From contig CAJKXC010000050.1 of the NCBI GenBank assembly GCA_905203765.1, positions 1 through 17,902 of the forward strand: a stretch of 17,902 nucleotides of DNA, given 5' to 3'. Every line of letters begins with the position of its first letter. Position 1 is the first letter of the stretch. The notes beneath the pieces were generated by a model. It was given only the letters and a program-made list of their open reading frames with translations. It did not search any database and was not told the origin of the DNA. This document shows positions 1-7,767 of this stretch, piece by piece. Source of the stretch: an uncultured Bacteroides sp. (GTDB lineage: Bacteria; Bacteroidota; Bacteroidia; Bacteroidales; Bacteroidaceae). A program made the translations under genes and the position numbers.

Positions 1-15
1 CCGGGCTTTGCGCAT

Positions 16-57
16 AAAAAAAGGTTGTGCCAGCATTTTGACACAACCTCCTTTTTG
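16..57. terminator. Rho-independent terminator-like hairpin of an upstream unit
   Basis: GGTTGTG at 23-29 pairs perfectly with CACAACC at 42-48 across a 12-nt loop. An A-run (15-22) precedes the stem and a T-rich tail (CTCCTTTTT, 49-56) follows it, so it could terminate transcription from either side. No gene of that upstream unit is visible in the window. The hairpin separates the regulator gene from whatever lies to the left. Confidence 0.6.
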
Positions 58-114
58 TAAAGACAATAAGACATCTTTTCTTCCGCCAGTATAATATATT
101 TAGAATTCTTATTG

Positions 115-122
115 TATATTTG
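115..122 (+). promoter_or_regulatory. Candidate -7 element of the regulator promoter
   Basis: TATATTTG matches the Bacteroides -7 consensus TAnnTTTG exactly and lies 33 bp before the regulator start codon. No clear TTTG -33 box stands at the usual 19-21 bp spacing; the DNA there is AT-rich. A weak promoter would suit a low-level constitutive regulator. The assignment rests on the -7 match alone. Confidence 0.45.
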
Positions 123-155
123 CTTCTCAGAAACACCTTGATATAATATGAAAAG

Positions 156-3017
156 ATGAAACTGAATACGATCATCCCAGCGTTTTCGGGACGTTGGATA
201 CTATGCTTATTGTTATCCATGCTTCCTTTTCAGACCGAAGCCTCTTCATTTATGCCTGCAGTCACCAATTATCTGGCAAAGAATTATGGAGCCGGATATC
301 AGAACTGGGCATGTGCACAAGGCGAGAATGGCGAGATGTATTTCGGCAATAGTCAAGGCTTGTTGGCATACGACGGATACCGTTGGTCACTCTACAAAGT
401 TCCCGGGGAGCATATTGTCCGTTCGGTTTATGTGAAGGGCGACCGTATCTATGTAGGTGCCTTCGAAGAGTTTGGTTATTTTAAATATTCGGAGGCCGGC
501 ATACTCCAATACCATTCTTTAAGCAAGTTTCTGAAAGACTTTCCCATGGAGAATAATGAAATATGGAATATAGTAGAACTGAACGGTTCTATTTATTTCC
601 AGTCATTCAGTGCATGGTTTTCTTATGACGGGGAAATGGTACGTGCTTTCCGCAACAGGAAGCAACAGCCTCTTTACTTCTTTAATCAGAACGGACGCAT
701 CTACACACAGATGATTGACGACGGCTTCTATGAATTCGACGGCAAAGACTTTCACCTTCTTTTCCCACGCAGCAGGGTGCATGATGATAATGTAGTGGCA
801 CTATTGCCGGACAAGGGCGACAGTTTCCTGATGGTTACGGAGAATAACGGATTGTTTCGTTATGACGGCACCATCGAACCGTGGAAAACAGATGTGGATG
901 CAGAACTGACCAAGCAACGGGTGAACCGTGCCGTGATGACCAAGGATTCAACATTGATGATAGGTACCGTTCTGAATGGTATATATGCCATTGATCGCAA
1001 GGGGCATTGCCTGTGGCATTTCAATCTGGATAACCGACTGGACAACAATACGGTTCTCGGGCTGTTCTGCGACAGGGACAATAATGTGTGGGCGGCGCTG
1101 GACGACGGCATTGCATATATTCATTATAATTCGCCCGTAATGCTGCTGGCTCCGGCCAATCATGAAACCAAGCTGGGCATGGTGTACGATATTGCCCACA
1201 GAGGAGATTGTTTCTATCTGGCAACCAACCAGGGTCTATACGAATACAACCAACTTTCCGGGAATCTGCGCCTGCTCCCCCATACCGAAGGGCAGAACTG
1301 GTATGTGAAGGACATTGACGGGCAATTGTTTGCCGGCAACAACGCTCATACCTTATTAATAGAAGAGAATGGAAATGTATCCGTAATAAGCAACACCAAC
1401 AGCAGCACCTGCCTGATAAAATGCACGCTCTACGGTGAGGAGATCTTGCTGGAATCCTCTTATGCAAACCTTCGTATCTATAAGAAGAAAAACGGGCAAT
1501 GGGCCTTCTCACATAAGATAGACGGATTTATCGCACCTGTCACTCATCTGGAGGTAGACCAGAGCGGTACGATTTGGGCTTCTCATATGTATCAGGGAGT
1601 TTATAAGATTGTGTTGGATGATAACTTGTCTGCCGTAAGGTACGTGAAACATATTTCGCATTTAGGTTCAGAGCCTGTCACCGGGCCCATCCAGGTTATG
1701 AAGATACGGGGACGTATCGTCTTTTCCAGTCCTGACAGCTTCTACACCTACGATGATATAGCGCGGCAAATCGTACCTTTCCCAAATTTGAATAGCATTA
1801 TACCTTATATAAGGAATGCACATTCGGTGTCGTCTGTCACGAACGATCGTTTCTGGTTATCCGGGTCGCATGAGTACGCATTGATAGATTACGCAGATGG
1901 AGAGTATGTGATGAAAGAGCGTATTCCTATCGAACTATTCGACTCTCCCTGCATAGAAAATTATAATAATGTATTTGTAGACAACGACGTCGTTTACTTC
2001 AATCTTAACAACGGAATGGCACGCTACAGTAAGGAGACAGATGCCCTAAGCCCCATTCCGGCACCTGCCCTCTCACTGCACTCGGTCATTTGCTCTTCTT
2101 ATGACAAGAAAGAAAAACGTCTGCCTCTATCGGGCCGTATAGAGGTTGAAAGTAACTACCGGGATTGGCTATTCTACGTAAGTTTACCGCATTTCAACAA
2201 ACTATCCGTTTACTTTCGATATAGTCTGCAAGGGCGGGGAATGACCTTGACATCCCATCTTAAAGAACCCGAAATCCGCTACGGTAGCCTGGACTACGGA
2301 AACTATATATTCCGCGCAGAGGTTTATACCGATTTAGGGCAGAAGATTGGCGAAGTGGATTATCATTTTACCATCGCACGCCCCTTCTATCTGTCCTATT
2401 ATGCATTCGCATTTTATGTAATCGTGTTCATCGCCCTTCTCTATTTCTTCTCCAAATGGCGTGCCAACCGTGCTATGGAAAAAGAAAGAAAAGAGTACGA
2501 AGCCGAACAGGTAAAGCAAAACATCAAGATGCACGAGCAGGAGCGCCTGATAGCCGTACAGCAACAGCAGTTGCTGGAAGTTGAGTTATCGGCGAAGAGC
2601 AAGGACCTTGCCAGCATGGCACTGGGTATATTCGCCAAGAACGAGGTACTTGAAAAGTTGCGTACCGCCGTGCAAGAGTTCCTTGTGAAAGGACAATATG
2701 GGCGTAAAAACCTTGAAACCTTATTGAAACTTATCAATGAGAACATCGAAAGCCAGGAGTTTTGGGATGTATTCCAGAATAACTTCGACTTGATTCACGA
2801 AAAATTCTTCAGAAACCTGCGCGAAAGTTATCCTACGCTTACAGCTACCGACCTGCGTTTTTGTGCTTTGTTGCGCCTCAACCTTTCGACAAAAGATATT
2901 GCGCAAATGACGAACCTTACTATCCGGGGAGTAGAGGCTGCCCGTTATCGTCTGCGCAAGAAACTGGACATACCGGATGGAACCGGATTAGTAGATTTCC
3001 TGATTGATTTGAAATAA
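156..3017 (+). CDS. Membrane-spanning PUL regulator: propeller sensor, Y_Y_Y domain, TM helix, LuxR-type HTH
   Basis: A 953-residue inner-membrane regulator, probably the sensor and activator of the downstream operon. A hydrophobic N-terminal signal (residues 13-30) exports a long region of two-component-regulator propeller (Reg_prop) repeats; one clear unit at about 297-325 has the NNTVLGL and NNVWAAL signatures. A Y_Y_Y domain follows (about 665-740, ending in the YGNYIFRAEVY strand pair), then one transmembrane helix (744-767). A charged coiled coil rich in E, K and Q (about 770-815) leads to a C-terminal LuxR-type helix-turn-helix (about 894-950; LSTKDIAQMTNLTIRGVEAAR). There is no histidine kinase, receiver or AraC domain, so this is not a hybrid two-component system. 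The DNA-binding domain is tethered to the membrane, resembling SusR-like one-component PUL regulators. It precedes susC1 in the same direction with a 180-nt gap. The ligand is unknown but probably a periplasmic oligosaccharide. Confidence 0.88.
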   Translation: MKLNTIIPAFSGRWILCLLLSMLPFQTEASSFMPAVTNYLAKNYGAGYQNWACAQGENGEMYFGNSQGLLAYDGYRWSLYKVPGEHIVRSVYVKGDRIYVGAFEEFGYFKYSEAGILQYHSLSKFLKDFPMENNEIWNIVELNGSIYFQSFSAWFSYDGEMVRAFRNRKQQPLYFFNQNGRIYTQMIDDGFYEFDGKDFHLLFPRSRVHDDNVVALLPDKGDSFLMVTENNGLFRYDGTIEPWKTDVDAELTKQRVNRAVMTKDSTLMIGTVLNGIYAIDRKGHCLWHFNLDNRLDNNTVLGLFCDRDNNVWAALDDGIAYIHYNSPVMLLAPANHETKLGMVYDIAHRGDCFYLATNQGLYEYNQLSGNLRLLPHTEGQNWYVKDIDGQLFAGNNAHTLLIEENGNVSVISNTNSSTCLIKCTLYGEEILLESSYANLRIYKKKNGQWAFSHKIDGFIAPVTHLEVDQSGTIWASHMYQGVYKIVLDDNLSAVRYVKHISHLGSEPVTGPIQVMKIRGRIVFSSPDSFYTYDDIARQIVPFPNLNSIIPYIRNAHSVSSVTNDRFWLSGSHEYALIDYADGEYVMKERIPIELFDSPCIENYNNVFVDNDVVYFNLNNGMARYSKETDALSPIPAPALSLHSVICSSYDKKEKRLPLSGRIEVESNYRDWLFYVSLPHFNKLSVYFRYSLQGRGMTLTSHLKEPEIRYGSLDYGNYIFRAEVYTDLGQKIGEVDYHFTIARPFYLSYYAFAFYVIVFIALLYFFSKWRANRAMEKERKEYEAEQVKQNIKMHEQERLIAVQQQQLLEVELSAKSKDLASMALGIFAKNEVLEKLRTAVQEFLVKGQYGRKNLETLLKLINENIESQEFWDVFQNNFDLIHEKFFRNLRESYPTLTATDLRFCALLRLNLSTKDIAQMTNLTIRGVEAARYRLRKKLDIPDGTGLVDFLIDLK

Positions 3018-3033
3018 ACTCAAGCAAAAATAT

Positions 3034-3056
3034 TCAGAAAGTAACATTCTGATTTT
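3034..3056 (+). terminator. Weak hairpin after the regulator gene
   Basis: TCAGAA (3034-3039) pairs with TTCTGA (3047-3052) around a 7-nt loop, followed by TTTT (3053-3056), 17 nt after the regulator stop codon. The stem is short and AT-rich, so it may be only a partial terminator separating the regulator from the inducible operon. Confidence 0.3.
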
Positions 3057-3071
3057 CAACCAATAACTTTA

Positions 3072-3125
3072 CAAAAACGTAGTAAAGCAGTACCCCTTTT
3101 CACCATGAACGTATTATCGTGGTAG
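3072..3125 (+). promoter_or_regulatory. Candidate operator: direct repeat before the susC1 promoter
   Basis: Two copies of the pattern CA-N2-AACGTA-N-TA-N2-G-N2-GTA begin at 3072 and 3104, 32 bp apart (about three helical turns). They agree at 14 of 22 positions. The second copy ends 8 bp before the TTTG -33 box. Location and spacing fit an activator site for the upstream regulator. That role is inferred only from position and repetition. Confidence 0.4.
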
Positions 3126-3133
3126 TAGTTTTC

Positions 3134-3164
3134 TTTGCGTTCGATTTATTAATCCATTCCTTTG
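3134..3164 (+). promoter_or_regulatory. Bacteroides-type promoter of the PUL 1 operon
   Basis: A TTTG -33 box (3134-3137) is followed after exactly 19 bp by TTCCTTTG (3157-3164), one mismatch from TAnnTTTG. This predicts a transcript start near 3170 and a leader of about 28 nt before the susC1 ATG at 3198. The imperfect -7 box suits an activator-dependent promoter. Confidence 0.6.
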
Positions 3165-3197
3165 TCAACGGAAATTATTAACACTTAAATTTAATTT

Positions 3198-6100
3198 ATG
3201 AGAAGGCAAAGTTTATTCTTTTCGCTTGTAGTCTTGTTCTCATTCCTGCCATTCGTAGTTTTGGCACAAGGAACAAAGACAGTCAAAGGAACCGTTGTTG
3301 ATCAAAGCAACGAACCTATCATTGGAGCCACCGTTTCAGTAAAAGGCTTGGCTAATGGAGCAGCGACCGATCTTGATGGTAACTATGTAGTAAACGGCGT
3401 CCCCGAAGACGCAACACTCATTTTTAGTTACATAGGTATGCTGCCGCAGGAAATACGTGTAGCAGGTAAATCTGTTATCAACGTAAAGCTACTGGATGAT
3501 ACACAATTACTGGAAGAAGTTGTCGTAATCGGCTATGGCTCGGCCAAAGCTAAGGACCTGACCGCCCCTATCGATGTAGTAAAAGAGAAGGACTTCGTAA
3601 ATGTCCCCACATCCTCACCCATGGCAGCATTGCAGGGAAAGGTACCGGGTGTTAACATTATCAATTCCGGAACTCCCGGAGCCGGTCCTAAAGTAACCAT
3701 TCGTGGTATGGGTTCCTTCGGTGACACTTCTCCTCTTTATGTAGTGGACGGAATGTTCTATGACAACATCGACTTCCTGAACAACTCTGATATCCAGGAT
3801 ATGACTATCCTGAAAGACGCATCTGCATCGGCTATCTATGGTGTTCGTGCAGCCAACGGCGTTGTCATTATCACGACGAAAAAAGGTACTCGCAATCAGG
3901 AGGCTAAAATTACTTACAACGGTTATGTAGGTATTCAGAAAGCCACCAACCTGCTGGAAATGTGTAACTCCCACGAGTACGCCACCATGTTGATGGAGGC
4001 CGACAAAGCTACTTACGGCTATATGTTCGAGCAATCTGTCGATGCATTTGGCGGCGACCTCAACTCTTTGAAATTCAACGCTGATACCGACTGGTACGAC
4101 CAGCTCCTGCGCACTGCCATGATGACCAACCACAGTTTGAACATCTCCGGTGGTAGTGAGAAAGCTACTTATTCTGCCGGTATGAGCTACCTGGCACAAG
4201 ACGGTATCATGGACGTGGAGAACTACTACCGTCGCCTCAACTTCCGCGCAGCCTTGGATTATGATGCAAGAAGTTGGCTGAAGGTAGGATTCAACGGTAT
4301 ATTCAGCAGTTCACAGCAACAATTGCCCAACAACGCTGCATGGCAACAGGCATTTAATACGCCATCCATCATCCCTGTTTTTGATAATACACGTGGCGAC
4401 GCTGTCTTCCCTGACAAGTATGCATCGCCCGAACAGGTAGGCCTGGGATCGAACTTCAAGAACCCGGTGGCTACGGCAAACTATTATGATAACAGCAACG
4501 AAACTTACCAGGTATTGAGCAACTTCTATGCACAGTTGAACCTGATTCCCGACAAGTTGAATGTACGTTCAAGCTATAGCTACGACTACTCCATTGTCCG
4601 CGGTACGAACTTCACCCCAACTTACTATGTAGGTACCGACCAGCAAAAGACCACCACAAGTCTGACCAAGACAGATACCAACTATTACAAGTGGATTTGG
4701 GATAATACCGCCACTTATACAGAAAAGTGGGGCAAGCACGCATTCACCGGCATGCTGGGTATATCTATGCGTCAGGAGCAGATGAAGAAATTGGAAGGAA
4801 CAGCGACCAACGTTCCCGAAGGGGCAGACGTATGGAAATACATCGGCCTGGGTAACAAGGACGGTGCTACGGTAACGGATGACGGTTGGAAATATCGCGG
4901 TCTATCATACTTCACCCGCTTGAACTATAACTATGCAGACAAGTACATGTTGATGTTCACTTTCCGTGCCGACGGTTCTTCGAAGTACAACGACAAGTGG
5001 GGCTACTTCCCTTCTATCGGTGCTGCATGGGTCATCTCGCAAGAGCCGTTCATGAAGAACCAGGACATATTCGACTACATGAAACTCCGCGCAAGCTGGG
5101 GTAAACTGGGTAACGACAAGATTAGTGCAAGCGCAGGCTTCTCCAGCCTCAGCAACGTTCAATCAGTATTCGGACCGAATATTGCCCTCGATGGCTACAC
5201 CAATTCAACCAACTTCAGCTGGCTGGGCTGGGAAGTTGTGAACGAAACCAACATAGGTATCAACTTCGCCACGCTGAACAACCGCCTGAATGCCGACATC
5301 GACTGGTACTACCGCCTGACGGACAACGCCGTTATCTCCCCGAAGCTCCCGATGCAGAACGAAACCATCGCCGGCAACAACGGACAAATCCTCAACACCG
5401 GTATCGACCTTTCATTGAACTGGAACGACAAGATTGGAAAAGACTTCTCCTACAACGTAGGTCTTAACCTCTCGTACCTGCACAACGAAGTAAAGAGCCT
5501 GAAAGATAATATGAATATCATCAAAGGTGGCAAGACAGTAAACATGGTGGGCGAAAAGATGAATTCCTACTACGGCTTCAAGGTAGTAGGCATCTACCAG
5601 ACCCCGGAAGAATGTGCTGCCGACCCGATTGCCGTTGCCAATGGCCTTGAACCGGGAGACTTCAAATATCAGGACGTGAACGGTGACCATGTAATAGACG
5701 GTAGCGACAAGCAAGTGCTGGGTTCCTATATCCCCGACTTCACCTACGGTATCAATCTTGGATTCGCCTACAAGAATTTCGACTTCAACCTGACTACCTA
5801 CGGACAAGTAGGCGGCGAGCTGTGGAACAGAAAGCGTGCACTGCGCTATGCACAGTCCAACTACAACTTCGACAAGGATCAATACAAGAATCGCTGGACA
5901 GGTGCCGGTTCTACCAACAAGTATCCGTCTGCCAAAGCGCTGATTAAGACCTGGAACGTATCGGACAGCAATAATGCTTCTTACTTCGTAGAAAGCTCCG
6001 ATTACTTCCGTATCCAGAACATCACCCTCGGATATTCCTTCAAGAATGTCAAGGTGGGCAGCTACGTGATGCCGGGCATCCGCCTCTCACTGACAGCCGA

Positions 6101-6224
6101 CCGTCCGTTCACTACCTTCAAGGCAAACAGCTTCACTCCTGAATTGTCCGATGCCGAAGGTTGGGATACCGAGGTATATCCTTTGACTTCGACTTACACC
6201 TTCGGAGTACAGATTGATTTTTAA
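3198..6224 (+). CDS. SusC-like TonB-dependent outer-membrane transporter (PUL 1)
   Basis: A 1008-residue SusC/RagA-family transporter that would import oligosaccharides across the outer membrane using TonB energy, capped by the SusD lipoprotein encoded next. A signal peptide spans residues 1-23, with cleavage likely at VLA-Q. A CarboxypepD_reg-like domain (about 27-103) ends in the conserved EEVVVIGYG stretch (106-114), where the TonB box lies. The plug domain follows, with LQGKVPGV and the YGVRAANGVVIITTKKG motif that closes SusC plugs. A 22-strand barrel fills the rest and ends in aromatic F-G-V-Q-I-D-F, a normal beta-signal. There is no STN domain, so anti-sigma/ECF signalling is not expected, consistent with the separate regulator upstream. 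Length is typical. It is first in the operon, 27 nt before susD1. The glycan cannot be read from SusC; a beta-glucan is inferred from the enzymes. Confidence 0.95.
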   Translation: MRRQSLFFSLVVLFSFLPFVVLAQGTKTVKGTVVDQSNEPIIGATVSVKGLANGAATDLDGNYVVNGVPEDATLIFSYIGMLPQEIRVAGKSVINVKLLDDTQLLEEVVVIGYGSAKAKDLTAPIDVVKEKDFVNVPTSSPMAALQGKVPGVNIINSGTPGAGPKVTIRGMGSFGDTSPLYVVDGMFYDNIDFLNNSDIQDMTILKDASASAIYGVRAANGVVIITTKKGTRNQEAKITYNGYVGIQKATNLLEMCNSHEYATMLMEADKATYGYMFEQSVDAFGGDLNSLKFNADTDWYDQLLRTAMMTNHSLNISGGSEKATYSAGMSYLAQDGIMDVENYYRRLNFRAALDYDARSWLKVGFNGIFSSSQQQLPNNAAWQQAFNTPSIIPVFDNTRGDAVFPDKYASPEQVGLGSNFKNPVATANYYDNSNETYQVLSNFYAQLNLIPDKLNVRSSYSYDYSIVRGTNFTPTYYVGTDQQKTTTSLTKTDTNYYKWIWDNTATYTEKWGKHAFTGMLGISMRQEQMKKLEGTATNVPEGADVWKYIGLGNKDGATVTDDGWKYRGLSYFTRLNYNYADKYMLMFTFRADGSSKYNDKWGYFPSIGAAWVISQEPFMKNQDIFDYMKLRASWGKLGNDKISASAGFSSLSNVQSVFGPNIALDGYTNSTNFSWLGWEVVNETNIGINFATLNNRLNADIDWYYRLTDNAVISPKLPMQNETIAGNNGQILNTGIDLSLNWNDKIGKDFSYNVGLNLSYLHNEVKSLKDNMNIIKGGKTVNMVGEKMNSYYGFKVVGIYQTPEECAADPIAVANGLEPGDFKYQDVNGDHVIDGSDKQVLGSYIPDFTYGINLGFAYKNFDFNLTTYGQVGGELWNRKRALRYAQSNYNFDKDQYKNRWTGAGSTNKYPSAKALIKTWNVSDSNNASYFVESSDYFRIQNITLGYSFKNVKVGSYVMPGIRLSLTADRPFTTFKANSFTPELSDAEGWDTEVYPLTSTYTFGVQIDF

Positions 6225-6251
6225 ACTATCAACCATTAAAAACATAGAACA

Positions 6252-7745
6252 ATGAAATTCTTAAAGAAGACATTAGTATATATCCTCCCGGCTATGATGA
6301 TACTGGGCGGCACCACTGCCTGCTCCGACTTCATCGACATCGACCCGGAGAACAAGGTACCGGAACAAAGTGTGGATTTCACGAACAAGAATAATATGTA
6401 CCAGCCTGTTATCGGTGTTTACTCCAAAGTACGTACTTCGGGGATGCACTGGGCCAATGCACTGATTATGTTCACCCGCGACGGTGACGTATGGTCCGGC
6501 CGTACGGACGACCAGGGAGCAGCCGTAGACTTCGGCCGCCACTTCAACTATACCAACTCCTTCTGGGCACTGAACAATGTATGGGTTACTTTCTACGAGA
6601 TTATCCGTATAGCTAACTCCGCATTGGTGTCTCTGGACGGTTACGCCCAATACCTGACTCCGGGAAGCAGCGACTACGAAACTTACGAAGCTTACTGTGG
6701 CGAAGTACGTACCCTCCGCGCATGGGCTTACTACCAGTTAGTGACCAACTTCGGCCCGATTGTAATCTACCGTGACAACTTGCAGACCGACTTCCGTCGT
6801 TCCAACGTAAACGCAGTGTACGACTACATGCTGGAAGAAGATTTGAACTACGCCATGGACAAACTTCCCCGTATGCGTCCCAACCAGATGGCACACCAGG
6901 GTGCAGTAACCGCATATACTGCCGAAATGCTGGCTGCTAAGATTTATCTGCTGAAAGAAGATTACGCAAAGGTTGAAACTTTGACCGATGATATCATCAA
7001 CAACGGCGGCTTCTCTCTTTATCCCGACTACTATAACCTGTTTAAGATTCCGGGTAAGTTATGCGATGAATCTCTGTTCGAATGCCAGGTTACCGACTTC
7101 GGCAACGGTTCGGGAGAATATATCGGTGTAGACCAATGGTTCAACTTCCAGGGAGCCGCCCTCAAAGACCCGGCAACGGGAACTTCTATCGCCGGCTGGA
7201 ACTTTATCGGTTACGAGCCTGAATTCGTAGCATGGGCGGATGCCCGCGGCGAAACAGTACGTGCCGAAACTTCCTTCCTGAGAGCCGGACAACTGACCCG
7301 CGAAGGCTGGGAAGTAGGTGCCGCTTCCGGCACGTCGACCGACTGCTGGAACGGCAAAGGTTATCTGCCTTACAATCAAATGACCGAAGGCCGCACAGAG
7401 TATGGAGCAAATAACAACGTACGTATCCTCCGCTATTCTGAAGTACTGCTCATGAACTCCGAAGCCAAAATACGCCAGGGAAAAGATGGCGACAGTAGTT
7501 ACAACCTGGTGCGCACCCGTGCCGAAATGCCCACCAAGACCGGCGTAACGCTGGAAGACGTGCTGGACGAACGCCGCATGGAGCTTTGCAGCGAATGGTG
7601 TACACGCTACGTTGACCTGGTGCGCACCGGCAAGGCAGCTACGGAACTCGGACCGAAAGGCTGGAGCGTAGACAAGACCTACTGGCCCATACCGTCCAAC
7701 CAGCTCGACGACCTCCCCGATCTGAAACTCGACCCGATAGATTAA
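6252..7745 (+). CDS. SusD/RagB-family surface glycan-binding lipoprotein (PUL 1)
   Basis: A 497-residue SusD-family lipoprotein that would sit on SusC1 as a hinged lid and bind the incoming glycan at the cell surface. The signal peptide ends in a lipobox (GGTTAC) with the lipidated Cys at residue 24, followed by the usual SDFIDIDPEN opening. The helical TPR-like core includes RTLRAWAYYQLVTNFGPI (from about residue 154). The C-terminal half has RILRYSEVLLMNSEA and the DERRMELCSEW segment, and the protein ends with WPIPSNQLDDLPDL, as in most SusD proteins. It lies 27 nt after susC1 and 22 nt before the GH43 gene. No separate SGBP-type glycan-binding lipoprotein is encoded in this operon, so SusD1 may be the main surface binder with the GH144 lipoprotein. 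Confidence 0.95.
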   Translation: MKFLKKTLVYILPAMMILGGTTACSDFIDIDPENKVPEQSVDFTNKNNMYQPVIGVYSKVRTSGMHWANALIMFTRDGDVWSGRTDDQGAAVDFGRHFNYTNSFWALNNVWVTFYEIIRIANSALVSLDGYAQYLTPGSSDYETYEAYCGEVRTLRAWAYYQLVTNFGPIVIYRDNLQTDFRRSNVNAVYDYMLEEDLNYAMDKLPRMRPNQMAHQGAVTAYTAEMLAAKIYLLKEDYAKVETLTDDIINNGGFSLYPDYYNLFKIPGKLCDESLFECQVTDFGNGSGEYIGVDQWFNFQGAALKDPATGTSIAGWNFIGYEPEFVAWADARGETVRAETSFLRAGQLTREGWEVGAASGTSTDCWNGKGYLPYNQMTEGRTEYGANNNVRILRYSEVLLMNSEAKIRQGKDGDSSYNLVRTRAEMPTKTGVTLEDVLDERRMELCSEWCTRYVDLVRTGKAATELGPKGWSVDKTYWPIPSNQLDDLPDLKLDPID

Positions 7746-7767
7746 TTCAAAAATTCAACTCTATCAC

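Noticed and set aside
156..3017. Hybrid two-component system (HTCS)
   Set aside because: The propeller and Y_Y_Y sensor is HTCS-like, but the cytoplasmic part has only a coiled coil and a LuxR-type helix-turn-helix, with no histidine kinase, receiver or AraC domain.
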